The notes beneath the pieces are model-generated. The model saw nothing but the letters and a program-made list of their open reading frames with translations. It made no database searches and was not told the DNA's origin. A DNA stretch of 64,000 nt from Bacillota bacterium (lineage in GTDB: Bacteria > Bacillota > Desulfitobacteriia > Desulfitobacteriales > JAJXUE01), in NCBI GenBank assembly GCA_021783135.1, contig JAJXUE010000003.1, positions 62,001-126,000 on the forward strand, read 5' to 3'. Shown here in pieces: positions 19,994 through 28,842 of the stretch; position 1 is the first letter of the stretch; each line of letters begins with the position of its first letter. Both the position numbers and the translations under genes were made by a program.

Positions 19994-20857
19994 ATGGCTG
20001 TTATCATCCGAAAACCAATCAAGAAGTATATAGCCTTTTTTTTGCTTGCATTGATGGGTGGATCAGTTTTAGCGGGGCTTTGGCTTGTAAAACAACGCAA
20101 TTTAAAACAGAGCCAAAGCTACGAACTTCTTGCCGCAATGCCAAGTTCCTTCGTGAATTCCTGTCAAAAAGCATCTTTGCAATACAATGTCCCTTGGGAG
20201 TTGTTGGCTTCTGTATATCAAGTAAGTGCGGAACATGGTTTAGGTAAACAACTTAATGAAGATGAAGATATTGAAAATATAGCAAAGGCCATATCGCAAA
20301 GCAAAGCTAGAAATTCTCTCAACCTTGACACAACTATCATCATGCATAGCATGAACGTGCCCTTCAGTATTGCCCTGGAAATCAGGGCACGTGGCCGTTT
20401 AATAGCTAACAAGTCGTACCTGTATTCCGGCGCATACAGCTTCCCGTATGCAGTGGCACCTTACTATACAGATACCTGGGGAGCTGATAGGGCAGGGGGC
20501 CGCAAACACGAAGGTACAGATTTGTTCCTGCCAGAAGGAACCCCGATATATTCAGTTTGTAGTGGCAAAGTGGAAAAACTGGGATGGAACAAGTTGGGTG
20601 GGGAAAGGGTAGGCATAAGGGGGAATGATCAAATTTACTATTACTACGCACATCTCGCCGAAATCAATCCTGACTTATATACCGGGATGAAAGTAAACCG
20701 GGGAGCCTTACTGGGGTATACTGGTCACACCGGCGATGCGATAGCTACTCCCGACCATTTGCACTTTGGTATGGAGCTTCCAGGCGGAAAGTGGATAAAT
20801 CCATACAACTTCTTGCGTTATTGGCAGGTGGCGAACGTACTGCCTATATCAAAGTAA
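19994..20857 (+). CDS. M23 family metallopeptidase, membrane-anchored
   Basis: GRKHEGTDLFLPEGTPIYSVCSGKV, YYYAHL, LGYTGHTGDA, DHLHFGM: LytM HxxxD/HxH motifs. Confidence 0.88.
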   Translation: MAVIIRKPIKKYIAFFLLALMGGSVLAGLWLVKQRNLKQSQSYELLAAMPSSFVNSCQKASLQYNVPWELLASVYQVSAEHGLGKQLNEDEDIENIAKAISQSKARNSLNLDTTIIMHSMNVPFSIALEIRARGRLIANKSYLYSGAYSFPYAVAPYYTDTWGADRAGGRKHEGTDLFLPEGTPIYSVCSGKVEKLGWNKLGGERVGIRGNDQIYYYYAHLAEINPDLYTGMKVNRGALLGYTGHTGDAIATPDHLHFGMELPGGKWINPYNFLRYWQVANVLPISK

Positions 20858-20942
20858 ACTTACCCATAAGACCCAGTCCTAGGACTAGACCCAATCCTAA
20901 CGCAATCCCAAATACACAGCAAATAAAGTAAAATTATTCCAC

Positions 20943-20998
20943 AAAACACTTGTTCATACACCGGGTTATATGGTATATTTAGTGCAAACAAATGTTCT
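20943..20998 (+). promoter_or_regulatory. SOS-like promoter: two LexA boxes around a TTGTTC / TGnTATATT promoter
   Basis: AAAACACTTGTTCA (20943-20956) over the -35; extended -10 TGGTATATT (20971-20979); CAAACAAATGTTCT (20985-20998) at the expected start site. Confidence 0.55.
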
Positions 20999-21016
20999 AT
21001 ATAGGAGGGGATGCAC

Positions 21017-21217
21017 ATGACTCTCAGTTTAGAGCAGCAGGATAAATTACGCCAGGTAATCAAAAAGAAGGAAATTCAACTTAACAAAAAGAATATCCGG
21101 GTGAAGAGCGGAGAGCTATGGTATAGGGCAATACTAATTATGTTAAGTGGTGGAACTTTTCAGGCGATACTACAAAGCCTCGAATCTTATCCACAAGAAA
21201 GAATATTTGTTGCATGA
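21017..21217 (+). CDS. Hypothetical 66-68 aa protein, putatively SOS-regulated
   Basis: RBS ataggagggg; MTLSLEQQDKLRQVIKKKEIQLNKKNIRVKSGELWYRAILIMLSGGTFQAILQSLESYPQERIFVA. Confidence 0.65.
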   Translation: MTLSLEQQDKLRQVIKKKEIQLNKKNIRVKSGELWYRAILIMLSGGTFQAILQSLESYPQERIFVA

Positions 21218-21283
21218 GCACACTGTGCCACTATACACATCTTACGCATACTCATAAGATTGCCGTACGGGGGAGATACGAGC

Positions 21284-22162
21284 TTGTTAAAGTCTTTTGT
21301 GGCCATAATCATTTTATCGTTATTTATGATACTTAGTTTAAGTGTTAAGTTGAACGCGGCTCAATCAATTAGCGGTTGGCAGTCGGATGGAGAAGGAGTT
21401 ATAATTATTAATGGCATCAGTACCGCTATAATATATGCGCATAATGCTGAGGTCAAAATGGCTCCAGCCAGCCTCACCAAGTTAATGACTGCATTGTTAG
21501 TTGTCAACAAAGATAAGCTTACCGATATAGTGACGCTCGGGACGGAAGTTCAAGGAGTAGAAGGTTCTGTAATTGGCTTAAAGCCAGGGGATAGGATTAC
21601 GGTAGAGAACCTATTGTATGCTTTATTAGTGCATTCAGGTAACGACACAGCAAATGCACTTGCTGTGCATACAGACGGAAGCTTGCCAAAATTTGTTGCA
21701 GAAATGAACAATAAGTGCAAGCAAATGGGCCTTGCATCAACAAATTTCGTTAATCCGCACGGACTGCCGGCACCAAATCACTATTCAACAGCACACGACA
21801 TAAGTCAGATAGCACAAATCGCTATGTCAAACCCGATCATTCGTAAAATAGTCGCTACCAGGGAGCACACGATTACTTGGCAGAAGGCAAATGGAAAAAC
21901 ATATAGTATGTTATTGCGTAATACGAATTCCTTTTTAGGTGTTTATCCCGGCGTGATTGGTGTAAAAACTGGTACGACTACCGAAGCCGGGCAATGTTTG
22001 GTTACAGACGCTCAGTGGGGAAGTGCCAATGTCATTATAGTCGTACTGAAAAGTCAAAACAGATTTAAAGATACCCTACATTATCTTGATTTAACGTATG
22101 AAGACCTGGTGTTGAAAGAAGCTCAGTTTAACATACTAAGACAACGAGGTCTTAACAATTAG
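21284..22162 (+). CDS. D-alanyl-D-alanine carboxypeptidase (serine-type, S11)
   Basis: SxxK PASLTKLMTALLV, SGN (VHSGNDTANALA), KTG (GVKTGTT). TTG at 21284 behind gggggaga. Confidence 0.9.
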   Translation: MLKSFVAIIILSLFMILSLSVKLNAAQSISGWQSDGEGVIIINGISTAIIYAHNAEVKMAPASLTKLMTALLVVNKDKLTDIVTLGTEVQGVEGSVIGLKPGDRITVENLLYALLVHSGNDTANALAVHTDGSLPKFVAEMNNKCKQMGLASTNFVNPHGLPAPNHYSTAHDISQIAQIAMSNPIIRKIVATREHTITWQKANGKTYSMLLRNTNSFLGVYPGVIGVKTGTTTEAGQCLVTDAQWGSANVIIVVLKSQNRFKDTLHYLDLTYEDLVLKEAQFNILRQRGLNN

Positions 22163-22213
22163 GTTTAATTATTAAAGGAAAATTCAGCTTGTTGTAACAA
22201 CGGGAGGGTTAAC

Positions 22214-22381
22214 TTGGTTAAGATGTGTGTTTTGGAAAATAAGGTTTGCATCGACTGCGGACAATGTAACTATTGTGATCTCGACGCGAACAAGATCTGT
22301 GACAATTGCTGTAAATGTATGGGTGATGCGGAATACCGCGCCTTAGAAATTGACGCCATTTTACTCGATGTGGATAAATAG
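22214..22381 (+). CDS. Cys-rich 55-aa protein (not in supplied ORF track)
   Basis: RBS cgggagggtt then TTG; LVKMCVLENKVCIDCGQCNYCDLDANKICDNCCKCMGDAEYRALEIDAILLDVDK*. Confidence 0.7.
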   Translation: MVKMCVLENKVCIDCGQCNYCDLDANKICDNCCKCMGDAEYRALEIDAILLDVDK

Positions 22382-22606
22382 GGAGATTTGATTAATTTCA
22401 CTATTTGCTTGCGTGATTGTCCGAAGGCTATTAGACCTAAACTGCCAGACAGGAATGATAACGATAAATATATTATGTAACCTAAAGCCTAAGGCTATTG
22501 TGTGGCTGATCAATAATGACCAGTGTCAATATTTTTAAATGCTTAAAATTAATTCTTAGCTCAAGCTACACATAGCACATGCATAACCATATATTTAAAA
22601 AATAAG

Positions 22607-22659
22607 GGATAATCAAACAAAGTTGTTTGCAGTCAACAAACGACTTTGTTTGATTATCC
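22607..22659. terminator. Large inverted repeat, probable terminator (minus-strand T-run)
   Basis: ggataatcaaacaaagttgtttg-cagtcaa-caaacgactttgtttgattatcc, 23-bp arms with one mismatch. Confidence 0.6.
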
Positions 22660-22942
22660 TTAAGTATTTTAGGCACATTAATTTATGCGTACGATAACCA
22701 GATTGATTTAGGCATAAACAGGCATAAACAGACTTGAACTGATTTGCTTAAATTAGCGCAGCCGAGAATCAGGGTCATATGATAATTCACAGCAAGTAAC
22801 TTTGGTTATAAGTGAATTGATCTAGGCACTGGCTTAATCAATAACGTCCCATAATAAGTATTATGTAAACTAGAATAAAAATTAGGTTGTATTGAGCGGT
22901 CTGTCTTCTACTAGCGGGTTTTTGTCATCGGAGCGTTATGCT

Positions 22943-23683
22943 TTAGCCCAGTCTTTCAACTGTCAACAGCGCAGCAATGGCAACTTCAATTTGTTTATCA
23001 CTTGGTTCTTTGGTGACAATATATTTCTGAATCAAGCCCCCTGCTTTATAAAATGGTACGGTCCACTGCTTAAACTTTTTCAGCTTGAACAATTCATACC
23101 CAATACCGAGACCCAAGAAGAATTGGAGTAATGCTGAATCAGGAATTTGTGCTAACAAAAACATTACTGGCCATACAAACATCAACATGTTAGTTCCGCA
23201 ATTATCGCACACACGACTATATTTTCGGACGTTCTCTATACTTAGAATTTGACCATCTTTGTAGGCATTGAAAGTTTTATGTTCTGCGCCATGATACCGC
23301 CACACGTCACTTAAGCCAAAGTAACCAGCTACTATTGCAAGAACTAACAGAAAATAGGCAACAGTATTCGTCCAGTATGGGATGGGTACAGCAGGAACTT
23401 GGGTCATCGTTTCGTTGGGTATGAAAGCTAATGTAACACTGCCGAGCAAACTGATAAGCAGCAAAATTACCATTAGTTTAAGGTTCATTTGAAACAGAAT
23501 AGTAGCTCCGCGTAAAACAGGTATTCTCCTGATTACATTAAAGACTCGCCTATAGGGTACTGTTGTTTTTTTTATAGTAATCGTATCTGTTGCTTTATCT
23601 CTGGTAGCTTTTGCTATATGCGAAGCTGATATGAATTTAACCCCGTTGGGAAAGGCCTGACCGCCCAATACCTGCATTTTCAA
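22943..23683 (-). CDS. DUF1385 (YqhQ-like) membrane protein
   Basis: VWRYHGAEHKTFNAYKDG, CDNCGTNMLMFVWP, multiple TM segments. Confidence 0.85.
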   Translation of the reverse strand: MKMQVLGGQAFPNGVKFISASHIAKATRDKATDTITIKKTTVPYRRVFNVIRRIPVLRGATILFQMNLKLMVILLLISLLGSVTLAFIPNETMTQVPAVPIPYWTNTVAYFLLVLAIVAGYFGLSDVWRYHGAEHKTFNAYKDGQILSIENVRKYSRVCDNCGTNMLMFVWPVMFLLAQIPDSALLQFFLGLGIGYELFKLKKFKQWTVPFYKAGGLIQKYIVTKEPSDKQIEVAIAALLTVERLG

Positions 23684-24007
23684 TCTTCTCCTGTCTCTTT
23701 CACTGCATCAAATACATATATATGCCGCAACGAGTGCCCCTCTTGACGTTAGTTGAAACAATGATAATAAAAACATACTGAACTTCATGTGGTTAATGAT
23801 AACATAGCTCCTAATTTACGCAATACCGCAATAGTAAAATCCACCTACCAATAATGGTGAGTGGATTACAATGCCTGTTTGATTGAACTTAAGCAGAGTA
23901 TAGCAACAATATATAGCCATATTTTACCTGCTGAAATATGGCAAGTTTAAGCTCAACCCTCACATATCCTATCCTAAAGATATGTGATTTAGAGGAGGTA
24001 TCTTTGC

Positions 24008-24985
24008 TTGGCTATTGTGAATTGGAGAGCAAACGTCAAAAATCTGGTAGTCAAACCGTACTGGGTACTCGGCTACACAACCCAAGACTTTCCTGGAGAC
24101 AACAGTTCCTTAAATACTATCCAGCAACACGGTTCTCTTATTGACGCATATGCCGATTTCGCCTACCGTATATTTCCTAACGCAACATTTACGGGACAAA
24201 TTAATACACAAATCTTACAAGAGGCTACATATCTAAATATTGCCCCACTCATTCTCTTTCATAATTTTTACGCTTCGAGATTCGATCCCCACCCTTTAAT
24301 TGTCATGTTATCTTCACCATTTCTGCAGCAATTGTGTATTAATAATATATTAAAAGTCTTACCAGCTAATGCGGCAGGCATATATCTAGATTTTGAAGCG
24401 ATACCTGCCCACTTGAGTATTCCTTATATTAACTTTCTTGAGTCCCTAAGTGTCAGACTACATGCCGAAGGCCTTTTACTAGCTATAGCTGTGCCTGCCA
24501 AGATTGATCATTGGCAGGGTCCAGGCTATGATTTTCAAAGGATCGGTAATTTATGTGATTCAGTCACCGTCATGACCTATGATGAACATTTTGCGGGCGG
24601 ACCGCCTGGACCCATAGCTAGTATACCTTGGATGACTCAATGCTTGAATTACGCAACAAGATTGATTCCCAGAGAAAAGATTCTAATCGGAATCCCTGTC
24701 TATGGGTACGACTGGTCATACGGGCAAGCGAAAATGATTCCTATGAAAGAAATCTCTGCACTAGTTGCAAAAACCAAGGCCAATGTCCTTTGGTCTGACT
24801 CTGCAGCCGAACCTTATTTTTTCTACTGGCAGCAAGGGGTAAAGCACACCGTTTGGTTCGAAAACGATACATCCATAAAAATACGTTTAGGTCTTGTGAA
24901 AAAATATAATGTTAGGGGAATCGCTATCTGGAGATTGGGTTATGAATCAAAAGGTTTCTGGCAAAGCGTTGGTGCCGAATTATAG
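24008..24985 (+). CDS. Glycoside hydrolase family 18 protein (spore-lysin-like)
   Basis: AGIYLDFEAI catalytic region, VTVMTYDEHFAGGPPGP, ILIGIPVYGYDW; TTG start behind gaggaggt. Confidence 0.85.
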   Translation: MAIVNWRANVKNLVVKPYWVLGYTTQDFPGDNSSLNTIQQHGSLIDAYADFAYRIFPNATFTGQINTQILQEATYLNIAPLILFHNFYASRFDPHPLIVMLSSPFLQQLCINNILKVLPANAAGIYLDFEAIPAHLSIPYINFLESLSVRLHAEGLLLAIAVPAKIDHWQGPGYDFQRIGNLCDSVTVMTYDEHFAGGPPGPIASIPWMTQCLNYATRLIPREKILIGIPVYGYDWSYGQAKMIPMKEISALVAKTKANVLWSDSAAEPYFFYWQQGVKHTVWFENDTSIKIRLGLVKKYNVRGIAIWRLGYESKGFWQSVGAEL

Positions 24986-24987
24986 AA

Positions 24988-25098
24988 CTAGTTTTCCAAC
25001 TCATACATAGCGAGGCTTGCTACTGTATCCCCCTTGGTTAGGCCCCTAGCTGATAGATGCATAGCCAGACTTAAAGATTGGGAACATAGCGTTTCCAT
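24988..25098 (-). pseudogene. AMP-dependent acyl-CoA synthetase N-terminal fragment
   Basis: METLCSQSLSLAMHLSARGLTKGDTVASLAMYELEN*, with gggggggtg RBS; resembles the ANxLAxALxxRGVKKGDRVAxxLxNxxE segment of ANL enzymes. Confidence 0.45.
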
Positions 25099-25131
25099 AA
25101 GCTTCACCCCCCCATATTTACTGAAATAGAA

Positions 25132-25806
25132 CTACTCATAGATCTTTTCGTCTGTCAAATGAGCATTAACCGCATCTGCTGCGTAATCCCTTTTGTTGCC
25201 GACTTGGCCAGCCAACTCCTTATAATACTCATGTTGAATAATTATGTCCATCACTTCGTTGGTCCCTGTCCAAATCATTATCAGGCGAGTATCTCTAAGC
25301 AAACGTTCTATAAGATAAACGTAGGTGTAGCCAATACCTCCCATGATTTGCATCGCCGCATTGACTACGGACCAGCAGGTTTCCGTGGCAAATTTCTTAG
25401 CTTCAGAGACCAGTCTCCTTGCTCTAGGTCCTTCTATTCCGGCATCAATGGCCCTTGCGGTGGATTTTAAAAAATGTGCTTTTAGTTCAGGACTGCCAAA
25501 TTTATTAATTGCTTCACCTACAATTGCAGGCAAGGAGTAAAGGCACGCCAAACTGGTACCTAGGGTGCCAATCTCCTCCAAAGCCACAACCTCATCCGAC
25601 CAGGCCAGACCTCTACCGTTTAACTCTGGAGGAAAACGCAAGCCTAATAAATTAGCATCGCCAAGTTATTTCATGTATTCCTTGGGGTAAGTAATTTTTT
25701 CCGCATCCATATCGAGAATTAACTCTTTGGAGACTTTGTGTTTGACAAAATCGGTTACCTCTTGCGCTAACTTAAGTTGACCGGCGTTAAGCATAAAATC
25801 AAACAT
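25132..25806 (-). pseudogene. Acyl-CoA dehydrogenase pseudogene (in-frame stop and internal deletion)
   Basis: MFDFMLNAGQ..YPKEYMK*LGDANLLGLRFPPELNGRGLAW... continues in one frame through TAA at 25666-25668; about 220 codons instead of about 380; C-terminal AMQIMGGIGYTYVYLIERLLRDTRLIMIWTGTNEV. Confidence 0.85.
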
Positions 25807-25886
25807 AACACAATCCGGATTATCGGATTTTTCACCTCCCCGTTGTATTCAAATACTAATTAAGAATACCTGTTATCATTGTGACC

Positions 25887-26399
25887 TTACAGTTCCCTCT
25901 TCGAACGCCTTTTTATAGGAAAGCTTTTATCCAAAAGCGTAGCAAAGTCTTCCTCCTTAGGTGCCTTTTCCTTTGACACCGGCTGCTGAGTTTCGGGAGG
26001 CTTCGTATCAAAGCCAGTACTATTGACCCAGCGGTCAAGATGATTCTGCAGTCCATTAAATATTTCTGCATCCTTATCCTTCTTAGTTTTGCTGGGGGCA
26101 TTGTTTTCGCGCAGTACGCGGTTAACTAAATTTCGCACCTCATCTGCCGTATTTGCTTGTTGGGCCGTAATGATATAAACCGTAATCCCCTCAGCTTCGA
26201 TGTATTCCTGCCGCGCTTTATCAATAAGCTGCCTCTTTGTCTCAATATGGTGCGGTCCATAAACTTCGATACAAACTTTCAATTTAGGCAAGAAAATATC
26301 TAATGTATAGGGACCAACAGAATACTGGTAATATACGGATAAGCCCGATTTCTTAAATGCCTTGCCAACCTTTTCTTCACTTTTGTTCGGACTACCCAT
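25887..26399 (-). CDS. DUF559/Vsr-like (PD-(D/E)XK fold) endonuclease-like protein
   Basis: YQYSVGPYTLDIFLPKLKVCIEVYGPHHIETKRQLIDKARQEYIEAEGITVYII: D...ExYGxxH pattern. Confidence 0.65.
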   Translation of the reverse strand: MGSPNKSEEKVGKAFKKSGLSVYYQYSVGPYTLDIFLPKLKVCIEVYGPHHIETKRQLIDKARQEYIEAEGITVYIITAQQANTADEVRNLVNRVLRENNAPSKTKKDKDAEIFNGLQNHLDRWVNSTGFDTKPPETQQPVSKEKAPKEEDFATLLDKSFPIKRRSKREL

Positions 26400-26413
26400 C
26401 CTATCACTCCTTA

Positions 26414-26438
26414 ACTTAAACTATTTTAAGTCATTATA
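26414..26438 (-). promoter_or_regulatory. Putative -10 plus palindromic operator of the DUF559-like gene
   Basis: TATAAT (minus, 26433-26438) adjacent to ACTTAAA-CTAT-TTTAAGT (26414-26431). Confidence 0.45.
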
Positions 26439-26475
26439 CCGTCACCCTGGAATCGAGAAATCATAAATTTCCAAC

Positions 26476-26814
26476 CTAATCCCCAAGCAACATAGTTCTG
26501 TCATATATTGCACGCTTCGCTAAATCTTCCGGTAAGTTAGTCAAATTTTCGGGCTGGTCGGTTGCACTATTTTTGCCCATTTTCGGTATCTCTTTATTTC
26601 GTATTTGTTTCGTTTTTATTTGGTTCCTAGTTTTGGCGTTTTCTGCTTTAAAATACCGTTTAAGTTGATACATCAGTTCGCGACGTCCCCGTTTGGGCCT
26701 GGCAAGGGCTAGCTTGCGCACAGGGCAAATTGGAGCAATTGGTTTAATTTTTCCTACGTGTTCATCCACACTTTCTACCTCATTGACCGTAGTGACCAAA
26801 TTCGGTCTGCACAA
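26476..26814 (-). CDS. Hypothetical basic protein
   Basis: ORF only; lysine/arginine-rich; no recognised motif; start uncertain. Confidence 0.25.
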   Translation of the reverse strand: MCRPNLVTTVNEVESVDEHVGKIKPIAPICPVRKLALARPKRGRRELMYQLKRYFKAENAKTRNQIKTKQIRNKEIPKMGKNSATDQPENLTNLPEDLAKRAIYDRTMLLGD

Positions 26815-26819
26815 AATAT

Positions 26820-27229
26820 TCCCTATTACAGCGATAATTCAACATGTTAGCGTGAGATTCCTTGTAGAAATCATGGTACAAAAACAAAAAACCAGAGCGT
26901 TCCACTGTGCACCCCTTCCCAGTTAACAGATTATAATTACCTATATCTGTTAACCTAAAGAAGAGCACACCAGTCCACGTTCTGGCAGTCGCCAATATTC
27001 ACCGTTATAAACCAATCTCCCAAATTTAATATCTATTCTTAAATTACATGTTTGAAGGCTCGATACCTTGTAACCGCAACAGCATGTTGACTTGGCGCAG
27101 CAAAAAACCAATCGAGTTTTTGTAACCTTCAAGCTTGAAATTAAGCGCAGCTTCCGATAGACCTGCATAGCAAAGCAGGAACCTATCCCTTAAATCATTA
27201 ACAAATGCAAATTGTTCGCTAACGCTCAC
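26820..27229 (-). pseudogene. DinB-like protein remnant, frameshifted
   Basis: EQFAFVNDLRDRFLLCYAGLSEAALNFKLEGYKNSIGFLLRQV then frame changes; YHDFYKESHANMLNYR in another frame. Confidence 0.4.
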
Positions 27230-27273
27230 TAGCTACCACTCCATTGTACCCATTACCTAGTACAACTTAGCTT

Positions 27274-27708
27274 TTATAACAATACCTTTTGATTGGGACA
27301 GTTGGCAGGGCATGTAGTCTGGCGGCAACTTTGACAAGTATTTAAGGTTTCCATGGCCTCGACGATGCTTGCTCTCAACTTTTGCAATTGCACCAGCTTA
27401 CTTTCAATTTGTTCTAGTTGTTTGTTAAACAAAGCTCGGCTCGTTTCGATCCGAGCTACTCTGGTTTCACCGAAATCCATACTAGTAAGTAAGCTTTGAA
27501 TGTCTTCCAGCGAGAAGCCCAAATCTTTAAATTGTATGATCAAGTGCAATCTACCCAGATCTCCGTCCGTATAAAATCGAATTCCGCCCGCGCTTATTTC
27601 TGACGCTGATACTAAACCCAACTCTTCATAGTACCTTAAAGTTCGGACAGTTACCCCTGCCTTGCTGGCAAACTCACCAATTTTATACAAATGCCTGTCT
27701 TTTCCCAT
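27274..27708 (-). CDS. MerR-family transcriptional regulator
   Basis: YKIGEFASKAGVTVRTLRYYEELGLV; coiled coil; C-terminal CQSCRQTTCPANC. Confidence 0.92.
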   Translation of the reverse strand: MGKDRHLYKIGEFASKAGVTVRTLRYYEELGLVSASEISAGGIRFYTDGDLGRLHLIIQFKDLGFSLEDIQSLLTSMDFGETRVARIETSRALFNKQLEQIESKLVQLQKLRASIVEAMETLNTCQSCRQTTCPANCPNQKVLL

Positions 27709-27830
27709 GCACTATCGTTCCAATACTGATTTAATCTCAAAAATAGCATACCACATGCCAATAGCTTTGGCTAATTTCTCTACAATAATTTTTCGGCGTA
27801 ACATGAAATAGGCTAAAGGCAATAGCAGAC

Positions 27831-28268
27831 TTAATTTTTTGCCAATTTCGCACCGAATTCTTCGGCAAGTTTGATTGATTCTTCAACATCATTTGCCAAG
27901 CAGGCTAACCCATCCGCTACCTTCTCCAACTTAAAGAAAGGCATAATACTGTCGAGATAATTAACTACTGCCAGAGGATCTTTAGAACCATTTATAATCG
28001 TTGTGTAGCCTTTACCGGCGAAGTTAGCTTTACCTTCATAGTTCCAACACCTTTCCACAAATGCCTTGACCGGACCTGATAGGGTGTTAAAAGGTTGACC
28101 ACTGGCTAGAACTATAATGTCGGCGTCTAAAAGATTTTCCGGACTAGCATCAGTAGCTTGTAAGAGTTCACATTTCCCCCCATTAGTTTCAACGCCTTTT
28201 TGAAATGCTTCTACCAATTGGCCGGTAAGCCCCCGGTAACTGTGATATACAACAACAATTCTCTTCAT
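27831..28268 (-). CDS. Flavodoxin-family protein
   Basis: VVYHSYRGLTGQLVEAF phosphate-binding loop; DADIIVLASGQPFNTLSGPVKAFVER. Confidence 0.8.
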   Translation of the reverse strand: MKRIVVVYHSYRGLTGQLVEAFQKGVETNGGKCELLQATDASPENLLDADIIVLASGQPFNTLSGPVKAFVERCWNYEGKANFAGKGYTTIINGSKDPLAVVNYLDSIMPFFKLEKVADGLACLANDVEESIKLAEEFGAKLAKN

Positions 28269-28301
28269 TTGACAAATCCTCCCTTAAATTAACTTTTCAC
28301 T

Positions 28302-28679
28302 TCACACACTGACCACGTGCCACCCGTCTTTTAAAAATGTAGTGAGCGGTTCCCCTGCGTAGACGACTTCGACACCTAATGCTGCGATTGAATCCGATAC
28401 CCCGTAGCTATCAGAACATGCTTTACACGCCATTAACTGGACGCCGGCTTCTTTCATGCGTTGAACATAGTCCTGCAATTCCGTATCTTGCGCCAAAAGT
28501 ATGGCTGACGGTCCCCAAACTAAGAGTTGCACGGTTCCCCACCAACCTCTAGTTTTCGCGTTTAGGGTATACATGAAAGCCATTTTAAGTGCTACTTCGC
28601 GGTCTCCACTGGTCCATAGAACTAGTAGGCGATCACTTGATTGCGAACCGCCAATACCTTGCGGTTGAGCATTTGACAT
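28302..28679 (-). CDS. DsrE-family protein
   Basis: LVLWTSGDREVALKMAFMYTLNA..., VQLMACKACSDSYGV, GWHVVSV. Confidence 0.75.
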   Translation of the reverse strand: MSNAQPQGIGGSQSSDRLLVLWTSGDREVALKMAFMYTLNAKTRGWWGTVQLLVWGPSAILLAQDTELQDYVQRMKEAGVQLMACKACSDSYGVSDSIAALGVEVVYAGEPLTTFLKDGWHVVSV

Positions 28680-28710
28680 TATTCATTCCCCCATCTTTAA
28701 CTCTTATCTT

Positions 28711-28740
28711 AATATAACATTACCTTAACGTTAACGTCAA
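28711..28740 (-). promoter_or_regulatory. Putative promoter with palindromes in the spacer (MerR-type candidate)
   Basis: Minus strand TTGACG-ttaacgttaaggtaatgt-TATATT; overlapping palindromes ACGTTAACGT and TTAACGTTAA. Confidence 0.45.
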
Positions 28741-28842
28741 CTACTGCATCCGTTTTGTGCCCAGTTTGAAGTAAGCGCAAAAAAGTGAAAAAAAAGCACC
28801 CCGCTTCTTTGAAGCAAGAGTGATTTGATTAACTTTATGCGA

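Noticed and set aside
20860-20935. Minus-strand hydrophobic peptide FGIALGLGLVLGLGLMGKFTLI encoded by a short imperfect repeat
   Set aside because: Attractive as a toxin-like micropeptide, but it has no usable ATG/GTG/TTG start or RBS before the GLGL stretch.
26950-27168. 72-aa and 71-aa minus-strand ORFs as real genes
   Set aside because: Better explained as pieces of a frameshifted DinB-like remnant; no RBS.
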